Source: JADFNO01 sp965369945 (GTDB lineage: Bacteria; Planctomycetota; Phycisphaerae; Phycisphaerales; SM1A02). Taken from it: a stretch of DNA of 21,411 nt. The translations under genes were made by a program, and so were the position numbers. The stretch spans positions 1 through 21,411 of the forward strand of contig CBDUST010000045.1 in NCBI GenBank assembly GCA_965369945.1. Direction: 5' to 3'. Shown piece after piece: positions 14,439 to 21,411 of this stretch; position 1 is the stretch's first letter; every line of letters begins with the position of its first letter. The notes beneath the pieces were generated by a model that saw nothing but the letters and a program-made list of their open reading frames with translations, did not search any database and had not been told where the DNA came from.

Positions 14439-17380
14439 AACACGATCCGACCATGCGCTTCCTGGGGTTGAATTCCAAGGTTCCTCCGGCCACATTGCTG
14501 GGTTTTCGCAACGAACCGAGAGATATCGAGGCGGTCGAGTCCGCCCTCGGCCGTCAGGTTCGGAAAGTCAATGTGCATCCTGATGGTGACAGTGCCGACG
14601 CCGATGCAGTGCGTCACAAGCTGCGAGAGGCGGCTCGTTTGCTCATGGAATCTCTAGGACAAGCGATGCCGCGTGCAGTGGCTGCTTCGTCTGCCGCTAG
14701 AGCTCGACCTGAAACCACAACGCAACGAGGGCCGACGCCGGGATGGACACCCCGAGGCGGCGGGCTCCAAACGCCGATGCAGCTTACCTCGTTCGATCAG
14801 CAGGTCATGGCCGTGTTGGTGGGATGCGGCGGCTGGAATATCACAAGCCGGACCAAACTCGTGGCGCTGGCCGGGGCGCACGGGCTTTCCGTGCAAGGCC
14901 TGGTGAAGGTGATCACTGGGTTGAGCGAGTACGCCAAATCCGGCGGACCTCGACTCGGAGTGGCTGAATTGACCTCCGGGGCCGAGCGTGTCCCGAATTT
15001 TCCACCTGCCCCGACTTCTCCAACGCAGATCGAAGAACGCGCCGAATCGACGATGACGGCCGAGCCTGAGCAGGATGCCGTTTGGGCGAGAATCAAGCTT
15101 CCGTTGTTCTTCGGTCTGGTGACGTTGATTGTCGGGATTGTAGCGGTGCGATTTGCCCTCCTGCCGCCGGCTCAATCTGGTCCCGAGCGGGCGGATCAAA
15201 GGGCCGATTCGTCCGGTTCAGTTGCCGCTGATTCATCTAGATTGGATATTTTCCAGCAGCGGCCGTCACCGAGGGTTGAGCCGCGACTCGCTCGTTTTGA
15301 CACCTTTCCAACTTTCTCGGGAGATGCGCTTCCGGTCGTGGCGGCTGAGGCGGCGGCCCAGTGCGCTGAGTTGCCGGATGACTTGGACTTGTTGGCCCGT
15401 CGCATCACCGTCGCTGATATTCCTTCCGAAGCGGTGTATCGCAACTTCAACGTCATTATTCAGACTGTTGCTGCGGGGTGGATGTTCACAGACGATTCGA
15501 CGCGAGAGGATCTGGGGCGTGCGATCTTCGAGGTGATGTACGCTGCCGGCGACTCGCCCAGCGTGGCGGATCGACTACTGGCATCCTTTGCGCCGCCGAC
15601 CGGTCCACCCTCCGATCCAGTTGAAATCTGGCGCGGCGTTTGGATGGTCTCAAAGCTTCAGCGGATCGCCGCGAGATCCGACTTGGCCCCGACGTTGATT
15701 CAACGTGCGCGTGCGCAACTGGATGTCGCGTTTGAACAAGCGCCGATTGACTTGACCGACACACGCACCGCCCAAAGCGCATGGCTTGATCGAACCGCCG
15801 GCCTCTTGGTCGATGTGATGGAGTTTGAAGCGCGAATATACGACTTTTGGGAGTGCTGGCTTTCCGCACAGCGATTCATCGGGTCGGGTGAGCGATTCAA
15901 CGCCGCGTTGATGCACGCCGTCGAGTCGATCATGGCTAGCGCCACCGACCTGTCGCAGGCGGGTCCCAGCGTCAACGTGCTCGGGCGACTCCTCAGGTTG
16001 GCGGATTTTCAGTCAAGCCCGGTCGTTCGAGAGCGAGTGCGATCGCTCTTGGACGATCAGCAGCGAATTGACGCCAACGACCTGTGGGTGATGACCAGCC
16101 TTCTAGCCCAAAGCGACAATGTCTCTTGGTTCGGCGAAGACCTTGTATTGCCGTATGACGCCGACTGGATCTTCCGGCGGCGGACGGCGGACCGCATCAT
16201 GGATCGCTGGCCCAAAGCGGCATCGACATTGGCAGCGCTTCAGAACATTCCGCGCGGGCTGCCGGTTGATGCAGCGCTTGGATCACGTTGGGACACGGCG
16301 ATGCAACAAATCCTGGACCGGCCGCTGAGTTCACATCCACAACAGCTTATGGAAGAGTTGTTGATGGCCAGTTGGTTGAATGAAGCGGCGCTACGGCTTG
16401 TGGCGGACGAGTTGGTTGTGGCTCGCGATCTGATCACGCGAGTCGAGCAGAGCCTCGAAACCGGTGCGGTCCCTATAAGGTCGCGTAGTTCGTCCGGGCC
16501 GGTTCGACCGGGTCAACCCATCGGCAACGATGCCGTTTGGGCGGTCGCTTACGAGGAGGCCGGTCGCAACGCCGATGAGCGACTTCGTTGGCTTGGCACG
16601 CTTCGCAACAATGCCGGCACAGACCTGGGGCCGATTGACGCCGAGCAGTTTGTTGCCGTTGTCTATCGTGGTTCACCGCGCGAGGTTCGCGACCTAGCCG
16701 GATTGATCGTCGCCGAACAGTTTGGGACGGGTCCCAACGTCGCGATGCAAATGCTCGATCAGTTCGCCAATGCCGCATCGAACAACGGTTTGTCGGAAAC
16801 GATCGGACGCCTGACTGGTCGACTATTGCCCAGTCAACGTTCTGAATCGTGGGATGTCGAAGCACGTTTGGCTCTGGTCGAGCATGCCCTGAGTTTGCGT
16901 CCGAGCGGTGAGCGCCGGCTCGATCTGCTCTCGCAGCTTGTTACCGAGTCGTATCTGAATCGTGAGGCGGCCCTTCGCGGTCAATTGCGGCCCGCCCTGC
17001 GCTCTCGATCATCGCAAGAAGCGGCCCAGCGGCTGGCCGAGGCGTGGCGGGATCGAGCGACTGTCGTTGTCGTTGCTGACCCCGTGCCGGGAGATCTGCC
17101 TGCATTGGCCCGCAGAGGCGCGACTCGCCGCCGCCTTAGTGATGGGCCCATTCAACGTTTCGTCGCGGCCCAACTTGCCGTACTCGACTTGATGGCGTAC
17201 ATCACCACGGCAGAGCAGCCCGATCAGGCTGCGACCGGTCGTGAGCTATTGAGCGTGGCCGCACAGCGACGGGCCCGCTTCGGTCAGGTGCTTGCGCAGG
17301 CCGCGGACATCGAGCGTACGATCGTTGCGTTTTGGCGATTGCGCATCACGATCGAAGACACAGGGGGGGGCGATCGATGA
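14435..17380 (+). CDS. large single-pass membrane protein with degenerate J-like N-terminus
   Basis: The predicted protein has 981 residues. Residues 7-75 (MRFLGLNSKVPPATLLGF, then IEAVESALGRQVRKVNVHPD, then a helix) have the outline of a J-like domain, with 'HPD' at 48-50, but lack a full J-domain around it. A Pro/Gly/Thr linker (about 78-118) and a second helical cytoplasmic domain (about 119-168) follow. One TM helix lies at about 221-244 (LPLFFGLVTLIVGIVAVRFA). Beyond it is a large periplasmic helical domain of about 730 residues, partly TPR/HEAT-like, ending in a basic tail. No enzyme motif is seen. Topology: N-in, C-out. The start GTG overlaps the preceding stop (GTGA), and the stop overlaps the next ATG (ATGA), so it is translationally coupled on both sides. 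Confidence 0.85.
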   Translation: MKHDPTMRFLGLNSKVPPATLLGFRNEPRDIEAVESALGRQVRKVNVHPDGDSADADAVRHKLREAARLLMESLGQAMPRAVAASSAARARPETTTQRGPTPGWTPRGGGLQTPMQLTSFDQQVMAVLVGCGGWNITSRTKLVALAGAHGLSVQGLVKVITGLSEYAKSGGPRLGVAELTSGAERVPNFPPAPTSPTQIEERAESTMTAEPEQDAVWARIKLPLFFGLVTLIVGIVAVRFALLPPAQSGPERADQRADSSGSVAADSSRLDIFQQRPSPRVEPRLARFDTFPTFSGDALPVVAAEAAAQCAELPDDLDLLARRITVADIPSEAVYRNFNVIIQTVAAGWMFTDDSTREDLGRAIFEVMYAAGDSPSVADRLLASFAPPTGPPSDPVEIWRGVWMVSKLQRIAARSDLAPTLIQRARAQLDVAFEQAPIDLTDTRTAQSAWLDRTAGLLVDVMEFEARIYDFWECWLSAQRFIGSGERFNAALMHAVESIMASATDLSQAGPSVNVLGRLLRLADFQSSPVVRERVRSLLDDQQRIDANDLWVMTSLLAQSDNVSWFGEDLVLPYDADWIFRRRTADRIMDRWPKAASTLAALQNIPRGLPVDAALGSRWDTAMQQILDRPLSSHPQQLMEELLMASWLNEAALRLVADELVVARDLITRVEQSLETGAVPIRSRSSSGPVRPGQPIGNDAVWAVAYEEAGRNADERLRWLGTLRNNAGTDLGPIDAEQFVAVVYRGSPREVRDLAGLIVAEQFGTGPNVAMQMLDQFANAASNNGLSETIGRLTGRLLPSQRSESWDVEARLALVEHALSLRPSGERRLDLLSQLVTESYLNREAALRGQLRPALRSRSSQEAAQRLAEAWRDRATVVVVADPVPGDLPALARRGATRRRLSDGPIQRFVAAQLAVLDLMAYITTAEQPDQAATGRELLSVAAQRRARFGQVLAQAADIERTIVAFWRLRITIEDTGGGDR

Positions 17381-18183
17381 CTGTTTCCAAGTCCGTTACA
17401 GCTTTGCTCATTGTTCTCTTGGCGATGTTCCCAGCACGTTGGACTACGAATGCCGAGGCCCAGGCCGTCAACATTGAGCCTGTGGATCGCTGGGAGGCGC
17501 GCTTAGCGGCGTTGGCTCCGACGAATCCGTTAGCCTACTTCGAGCTGGCCGAGGAGATTGCCGACGATTCCGTGGGCAAAAGTCATCGCGAACTAGCTCG
17601 ACACCTGTTTGCGTTGGCGGGCGTGCTCGATCCACCGGGACTAGGACGCAGCGCGAGTCTAGCGCTGGCCGACATGGAAGATCGAGCCCATGTCAAGCGG
17701 CAACTGTTAGCGCTGGCAGCGTTGCTTGATGAACGGGGCGGGGTGGCTGGTTGGGGTCAGCCGGACGAGGCGCCACAGATCAGCGCCTCTGCTGCCGTGG
17801 CCGTCGGTGAAGCGTTGAGCTACTACCGTCGAGGACGTGGCCCACGTGCACTGTCCGTGCTGGAAAAACCAGGGGCGACGGCCCTGCTGGAATCAGCCGG
17901 TGGCGTGCTGCGCGGCGGCGCGAGGCGGTTTATGGAAGACTGCAAGCTTTATCGCGGACAGCGCAAGCCGACGGTTACCGAGGACGATCTCCGTCGAATG
18001 CTGCAGCTTGAGGCCGCGGTGCTGGCGGGCGTCGATCGCGCCTGGTCAGGCCAGCTGCTGCTGGGTCGTGGGCGACCTTTGGTCGAGGTTGATCCGGACA
18101 ACCTCCAGCAAACGTTCGGCGTCGATGCGTCCCGGCCGTACTACCGCCGTGGCCGATGGGTCGCCGTCGATGACGGCGCTTGA
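17377..18183 (+). CDS. secreted protein, last gene of the ExbBD/VWA operon
   Basis: The predicted protein has 268 residues. The ATG at 17377 overlaps the preceding stop (ATGA), and a G-run (17363-17370) lies about 6 bases upstream as ribosome binding site; the longer frame from 17332 has no family support. The N-terminus MTVSKSVTALLIVLLAMFPA is a signal peptide with likely cleavage after NAEA (about residue 28). The mature protein is helical (FELAEEIADDSVGKSHRELA, LFALAGVLDPPGLGRSASLAL) and ends in a basic segment with PYYRRGRWVAVD. No domain was recognised. Its operon position suggests a soluble periplasmic component of the same machine. Confidence 0.85.
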   Translation: MTVSKSVTALLIVLLAMFPARWTTNAEAQAVNIEPVDRWEARLAALAPTNPLAYFELAEEIADDSVGKSHRELARHLFALAGVLDPPGLGRSASLALADMEDRAHVKRQLLALAALLDERGGVAGWGQPDEAPQISASAAVAVGEALSYYRRGRGPRALSVLEKPGATALLESAGGVLRGGARRFMEDCKLYRGQRKPTVTEDDLRRMLQLEAAVLAGVDRAWSGQLLLGRGRPLVEVDPDNLQQTFGVDASRPYYRRGRWVAVDDGA

Positions 18184-18255
18184 TTCGGCAACGACATCAT
18201 GCGTCACGTCGCGGTCCGGCTCGGTCTTATGTTGTCGGCATAGGTCGCTGTGGTT

Positions 18256-18717
18256 CTAACCCGCCTGCTTGGCGAGGTGGCGGCGCTTTGATTCGATCAG
18301 ATCGATCAAGCCGTCGATGATGACAGCTGAATCCAACGACCACAGTCCCCACCGGCTGTCGAAGGACGCTCGGGCCATGTCCAGACCCTCACGGACAATT
18401 CGGGGCAAGCGCGACTGTGAAAGTGAGCCCAGGAATTCACCGGCGACGGGGATGGCCAAGCGTAGATCATCCGGCGAGGGGATAAGCACTGCCAGTGGTT
18501 CGGTGCTGAGCTTGGTGCGATATTCGATCGACCATCGCCAACATTCGCCGTACCAACGAAACTGTTCGACCACGCCGTCCATCCGGAGCAAGCAGCGGCG
18601 GATCTTGTCCATGTGCTTGGTGGCTTCGGCTGGTAGGTCCGCTCGGAGCTGACCTGCCGTAGGTTCATTGAACCGCGCCTCCCAGGCAAGACGACCATAA
18701 GTTGCTGCTACAGCCAT
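18256..18717 (-). CDS. DUF3788-like protein
   Basis: The predicted protein has 153 residues, with no signal peptide or TM helix. The ATG (18715-18717) is chosen because AAGGAAG lies about 8 bases upstream; the frame runs further back but without resemblance. The aromatic block FRWYGECWRWSIEYRTK (53-69), the following strand PLAVLIPSPDDLRLAIPVAG (74-93) and the late helix LPRIVREGLDMARASFD (104-120) are the pattern I associate with DUF3788-type small cytosolic proteins (WxYG...GW...YK). The function of that family is unknown. The gene is convergent with the end of the eight-gene operon (72 bases apart) and divergent from the glycosyltransferase gene. Confidence 0.75.
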   Translation of the reverse strand: MAVAATYGRLAWEARFNEPTAGQLRADLPAEATKHMDKIRRCLLRMDGVVEQFRWYGECWRWSIEYRTKLSTEPLAVLIPSPDDLRLAIPVAGEFLGSLSQSRLPRIVREGLDMARASFDSRWGLWSLDSAVIIDGLIDLIESKRRHLAKQAG

Positions 18718-18933
18718 AATTACGCTTCCTTCTTTCTCGAAACACGCCGAGCTCTTTGGCTGAGGGCCGCGGCGGTGTTCCAGGGGTAATCTTAGGCGTT
18801 GCTGAGACGGTCGTCCTGGCCCGAACGAAATCTGGCAATCTGGATGGACGGGGAGGAACTGGGGTGAAGAGAATAGGCTTATCGCGGTTGATGCTAAGGC
18901 GCTGTGGCGACGTCCTAGAGGACTTGGAAGACG

Positions 18934-19662
18934 ATGACGCTGATTCTCGGTGATGTAACGGCGGTGCTCATGGCCAAGCGACCCGAGCCGGGTGTGGTGA
19001 ACACACGGCTGGTACGGCCGGGCGGGCTCGATTCGGAGGCGGCAGCCCGGGTGGGCTGGGCGATGCTCATATGCACGGCTCAGCGCCTCTGCGCCGCAAG
19101 TTCTCGGGTGATTCTGGCCGCGTCGCCTGATGGGTGTGCAGGCGAGCTCGCCGAGGCGCTCAAAGTGAACTTCGCCCAGGTCGTCGACCAAGGAACGGGC
19201 GATCTCGGTCAGCGGTTGGAGCGTGCTTGGAAGGCGGCCGGAGAGGGCCGAATCGCGTTTTTCGGGGCGGATGCTCCCGATGTCCCTCAAGAGGCACTGC
19301 GAGCGATTCCCCAAGCGCTGGCAAACCATGATCTGGCCGTGGGTCCGACCCATGACGGCGGCTACTGGACGTTGGCGGCAACAGCGTTCCATCCACAGGT
19401 GCTCCGGGCAATCGACTGGGGAACCGACCGCGTGTACGATCAGACCCGTAAGCGGGCGGTAGAAGCCGGACTTGAGGCTTGCGCCCTGCCGCGCTGGTAC
19501 GATGTCGACCAGCCCAGTGACCTGGAGGCGCTACGCCGGCGTGTGCAAGCACGCCTCGGGTCGCCTCCGACCGAATCAGTTGACGAGCTTGCACTAAGAA
19601 CGCTCGCCGAGCAGATCAGAACCGTGACCAACTCCTCGACATCGCCCGAGACGTCCGTATGA
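18934..19662 (+). CDS. DUF2064/TIGR04282-type glycosyltransferase-like protein
   Basis: The predicted protein has 242 residues in a GT-A-like (CofC/MobA-like) fold. Landmarks: the N-terminal AVLMAKRPEPGVVNTRL (10-26), where the family usually has 'KxPxPGxxKTRL', so the second Lys is Asn here; GDLGQRLERAW (89-99); FFGADAPDVP (109-118), the metal/nucleotide DxD-like site; VGPTHDGGYWTLA (136-148); DWGTDRVYDQT (161-171); and LPRWYDVDQPSDLEAL near 190-205. The family includes proteins annotated as arsenosugar-biosynthesis glycosyltransferases (ArsS neighbours), but no arsenic genes are visible here. The start ATG has GGAAGA about 2-7 bases upstream. The stop overlaps the following receiver gene as ATGA, so the two are translationally coupled. 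Confidence 0.9.
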   Translation: MTLILGDVTAVLMAKRPEPGVVNTRLVRPGGLDSEAAARVGWAMLICTAQRLCAASSRVILAASPDGCAGELAEALKVNFAQVVDQGTGDLGQRLERAWKAAGEGRIAFFGADAPDVPQEALRAIPQALANHDLAVGPTHDGGYWTLAATAFHPQVLRAIDWGTDRVYDQTRKRAVEAGLEACALPRWYDVDQPSDLEALRRRVQARLGSPPTESVDELALRTLAEQIRTVTNSSTSPETSV

Positions 19663-20198
19663 CGAGTCATCCAACGCTGACCAAAGACGTGCACCCAAGT
19701 CTCTCGGATTCTGATACGGCCGACCTCGCCGATGCGGTGATCCTGCTGGTCGACGACAACCTCCAGAATCTTGAGTTGATGCAGGCGTACCTGGAAAGTC
19801 TTCCCTGCCGATTGCTTACGGCGCGCGATGGGTCCGAGGCGTTTGGGCTTATTAGTGACGATCCGCCCGACCTGATTTTGTTGGACGTGATGATGCCGCG
19901 GATGTCGGGCTTTGAGCTTTGTCAGAAACTCAAATCCAGCCCGGGGACGCGCGACATCGTGGTGATCATGGTCACCGCCTTGCACGAAGTGGGCGATTTT
20001 GAACGGGCGGTCGAATGTGGGACGGACGATTTCCTGACCAAGCCGGTCAACAAGCTCGAACTTCTTACGCGCGTGCGATCGTTGCTGCGAGTTCGGCTGC
20101 TCAAGAAACGACTCGACCAGGTGATGTCGCTCAGACAGCGTGTCGCCCCGGATGATCGAGATCACCCCAGCGCACGTCAAACGCTCGAAGAAGACTGA
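19659..20198 (+). CDS. stand-alone response regulator receiver protein
   Basis: The predicted protein has 179 residues. A CheY/PleD-type receiver domain spans about 27-147, with the full phospho-acceptor set: acidic pair D32-D33 (VDDN), phospho-acceptor D76 (LILLDVMMP), T106 (MVTA) and K128 (FLTKPV). A 22-residue polar N-terminal extension precedes it. The end (RVRSLLRVRLLKKRLDQV, about 138-155) resembles the linker helix that leads to GGDEF or other output domains in PleD-type proteins, yet the protein stops after about 25 further residues with no output domain. The stop is genuine, not a frameshift, as far as can be seen. It should act as a single-domain phosphorelay or allosteric partner. 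It is coupled to the upstream glycosyltransferase; no histidine kinase is in the window. Confidence 0.95.
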   Translation: MTSHPTLTKDVHPSLSDSDTADLADAVILLVDDNLQNLELMQAYLESLPCRLLTARDGSEAFGLISDDPPDLILLDVMMPRMSGFELCQKLKSSPGTRDIVVIMVTALHEVGDFERAVECGTDDFLTKPVNKLELLTRVRSLLRVRLLKKRLDQVMSLRQRVAPDDRDHPSARQTLEED

Positions 20199-20239
20199 TT
20201 TAGAATTACGATTTACCCGGCAATGCATACACGGCGGCG

Positions 20240-20443
20240 CTAGATTGCCGGCCGGCGCGTCACGATCACCGGCGCATCGTTGGGGCGAGTCCACCGGCTT
20301 GTCGGTCCGCGCGGTTCCAACGTGATCTGAAGATGATCGAGGTATCGGTTCAGCGCGGAGACTTCGAACATCGCCAGCCAATCCTTCTGAGCGGAATTGT
20401 TGATCTCTTGAATCGAGTGGATCAGCTGCGGCTTGGTGAGCAT
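20240..20443 (-). CDS. small conserved-looking hypothetical protein
   Basis: The predicted protein has 67 residues, beginning MLTKPQLIHSIQEINNSAQ and continuing with WLAMFEVSALNRYLDHLQ and EPRG. It is helix-rich, with a patch of aromatics and a Pro/Arg-rich tail (VIVTRRPAI). It resembles small proteins I have seen annotated as hypothetical in planctomycete genomes, from memory and not checked. GGAG lies about 9 bases in front of the ATG. It follows the 74-residue frame by 36 bases on the same strand and converges on the receiver gene. Function unknown. Confidence 0.65.
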   Translation of the reverse strand: MLTKPQLIHSIQEINNSAQKDWLAMFEVSALNRYLDHLQITLEPRGPTSRWTRPNDAPVIVTRRPAI

Positions 20444-20479
20444 GGTGACGGCTCCGAGAAGGTTTCGTGTAAGCCCCGT

Positions 20480-20704
20480 TCATCGGTGCACCGCCAATGG
20501 TTCGTCGAGGTGATAACCGCTGCGGACGCACAGAGCGACAGTTGGCCGTGCGGGCCGACCAGGCTGATTTTGCGCCCCCGGAATCGGTAGAGCGATAAAC
20601 GGCGGAGTTTCTAGCGGCAACGCTGGCGCGCACGAGATTTCAGGCGGCATAGGGATTAGTTTGCGCGCGCCATTGTTGCCGGATGGTTGTTGGTGATTGG
20701 TCAT
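20480..20704 (-). CDS. small Pro-rich hypothetical protein
   Basis: The predicted protein has 74 residues, starting MTNHQQPSGNN and rich in Pro (IPMPPEISCAPALPLETPPF) with two Cys. Codon use looks ordinary for the region, and the downstream gene at 20240-20443 follows in the same direction 36 bases later, which supports a small two-gene unit. The ribosome binding site is weak (GAG, about 9 bases in front). It could be a chance frame. Confidence 0.45.
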   Translation of the reverse strand: MTNHQQPSGNNGARKLIPMPPEISCAPALPLETPPFIALPIPGAQNQPGRPARPTVALCVRSGYHLDEPLAVHR

Positions 20705-20842
20705 TCGTGGATGCTCGGATGATCAAGAAAAAGAGCTACTCCATAAAGGGGCCAACGGCGTGGCAAGCGCGCGCGAGGACTGCCGTTTTTGGAAACAGGT
20801 CGAAAAAAGTTGAAGAATCTCACCACTGAGTCACAGAGGACA

Positions 20843-20888
20843 CAGAGCGGATTGAAACACGGAGGGCCGCGGAGAGCCACGGAGGTGG
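20843..20888 (+). repeat. 46-base direct repeat, first copy (cagagcggattgaaacacgg...)
   Basis: The copy begins cagagcggattgaaacacgg and continues with a G/C-rich 'gagagccacggagg' tail. It matches 21006-21051 at 41 of 46 positions, counted by eye. It is preceded by 'ctgagtcacagaggacacag' (20826-20845), the widespread planctomycete/verrucomicrobial 'CACAGAG' intergenic phrase, recognised from memory. Confidence 0.85.
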
Positions 20889-20943
20889 GAAGGGATGGAA
20901 AGAGAAACAAAACTGGGATGACCGAACCTTGCCCCGTTTAGCG

Positions 20944-20960
20944 GCCGCTCCCCGAGCGGC
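20944..20960. repeat. 7-bp perfect GC hairpin
   Basis: gccgctc (20944-20950) pairs with gagcggc (20954-20960) around loop ccc. It lies between the two copies of the 46-base repeat. No T-run follows. It resembles the 4141-4157 hairpin by its flanking 'ttagcgg' text. Confidence 0.7.
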
Positions 20961-21005
20961 GGGGTTGAACGTACCTGTCCCCGGTTTCTTCCCAGCGGTG
21001 CGTAG

Positions 21006-21051
21006 CAGAGCGGATTGAAACACGGGGGGCCACAGAGGGCCACGGAGGCGG
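21006..21051 (+). repeat. 46-base direct repeat, second copy
   Basis: This is the second copy of 20843-20888, 163 bases downstream. The first 20 bases are identical; differences are scattered A/G and C/T changes in the G-rich tail (positions 21, 27, 29, 33 and 44 of the unit). Confidence 0.85.
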
Positions 21052-21202
21052 AGAGCGCTTGGGCTAGAAGGCAGGTACTGCGTCGGCGGCGGGGCTTGGA
21101 GGTTCGACGATGGCAACTGCCTTCAGAGTCGCTGAGATTGCCGCTCAAAGGGAGAAATGGTGGCCGACTTGGAGCTTTTGTTACGGCGAGGCGGTGACCC
21201 CG

Positions 21203-21211
21203 TGGTACACT
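21203..21211 (+). promoter_or_regulatory. possible extended -10 element for the right-edge gene
   Basis: The string TGGTACACT (21203-21211) fits an extended -10 (TG-n-TACACT, four of six to TATAAT), about 109 bases before the ATG at 21320. The nearest -35-like hexamer, TTGTTA at 21178-21183, is 22 bases away, too far for a standard sigma70 promoter, so the call is weak. Confidence 0.25.
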
Positions 21212-21319
21212 GTTCCTGCTCGGTCGCACGGGGGCAGCTGTCTCCGGGGGCGGCCATCCCGACGGAATCTGGACGAAGGAGTACCGCCGTGCGGCCACTA
21301 CGTTGAAGGAGGTTGAGCG

Positions 21320-21411
21320 ATGTTCAGCCGCCGTCTCTTGATCGTGGCTGTGATTGCGGTCTTCTCCTCCGCCCAAGCCCCCGCGGATTGGACCGCCACC
21401 GAATCACTGCC
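21320..21411 (+). CDS. secreted protein, N-terminal 30 residues only (runs off the window)
   Basis: The ATG at 21320 is preceded by GAAGGAGGT (21305-21313) with 6 bases between, one of the strongest Shine-Dalgarno sequences in the window. The 30 visible residues are a signal peptide: basic MFSRRLL, a hydrophobic core (IVAVIAVFS), then SSAQAPADW, with likely cleavage after AQA (about residue 20). The mature part is too short to classify, and the gene continues past the right edge. Confidence 0.8.
   Translation, partial: MFSRRLLIVAVIAVFSSAQAPADWTATESL

Larger units (their letters stand above)
20705..21319. other. non-coding repeat-bearing stretch before the right-edge gene
   Basis: About 615 bases without a credible gene. 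It contains a 46-base direct repeat in two copies, a phrase of the 'gtacctgtccccgg' type at 20970-20983, a hairpin (20944-20960), and the leader of the secreted protein that begins at 21320. Frames of up to 180 codons on the minus strand cross it but are low-complexity or repeat-derived. Confidence 0.6.

Noticed and set aside
18756..18953. 65-residue plus-strand frame before the glycosyltransferase gene.
   Set aside because: Low-complexity composition, no ribosome binding site, and it overlaps the better supported ATG at 18934.
21110..21316. 68-residue plus-strand frame with a GGAGG in front of its ATG.
   Set aside because: It lies in repeat-bearing DNA, has no recognisable domain, and ends inside the leader of the gene at 21320. 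Treated as chance.

Overview
The window reads as a chromosomal stretch of a GC-rich, Gram-negative-type bacterium, most likely a member of the Planctomycetota (Phycisphaerae-like or an uncultured relative). This lineage call is an inference. It rests on a large secreted/prepilin-type protein with a GFTIVELL cleavage motif, a beta-helix plus PA14-like secreted protein, a multigene ExbB/ExbD/VWA/TPR envelope operon, and short 'CACAGAG/CACGGAG' and 'TCCATCCGTGTTCATC' intergenic repeats of a style I associate with planctomycete and verrucomicrobial genomes. No rRNA, tRNA, CRISPR array or complete insertion sequence was seen.

Region 1 (1-1800): the left edge holds a decayed minus-strand cysteine desulfurase piece abutting the 3' part of a plus-strand TraB/GumN-type gene. 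Both lack their N-terminal parts at the same junction near position 220, so this is a deletion/rearrangement scar or an assembly chimera. Next, on the minus strand, is a complete prepilin-like secreted protein with a Gly-rich tandem repeat.

Region 2 (1800-4220): an accessory-looking island. It has a lone membrane protein gene flanked by an imperfect direct repeat that duplicates its own leader and start codon, a convergent hypothetical gene with a weak PD-(D/E)XK-like pattern, and several short perfect hairpins in the non-coding DNA.

Region 3 (4220-7921, minus strand): the housekeeping pair pyrH-frr (UMP kinase, ribosome recycling factor), followed on the same strand by a 751-residue secreted beta-helix/PA14-like protein. 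The usual rpsB-tsf neighbours are not upstream.

Region 4 (about 8111-18183, plus strand): eight tightly packed genes, most with 4-base stop/start overlaps or gaps of a few bases. They encode a membrane-anchored VWA protein with an intact MIDAS motif, a secreted helical protein, an ExbB/TolQ-type channel, two different ExbD/TolR-type proteins, a large secreted TPR-like protein, a large single-pass membrane protein with a degenerate J-like N-terminus, and a small secreted protein. The layout argues for one proton-motive-force-driven envelope machine whose task is unknown. It is the best candidate for an undescribed system here.

Region 5 (18184-21411): a minus-strand DUF3788-like gene; a plus-strand pair with a 4-base overlap encoding a DUF2064/TIGR04282-type glycosyltransferase and a stand-alone response-regulator receiver; two small minus-strand proteins; about 600 bp of repeat-bearing non-coding DNA; and the first 30 codons of a secreted protein preceded by a near-perfect Shine-Dalgarno sequence.
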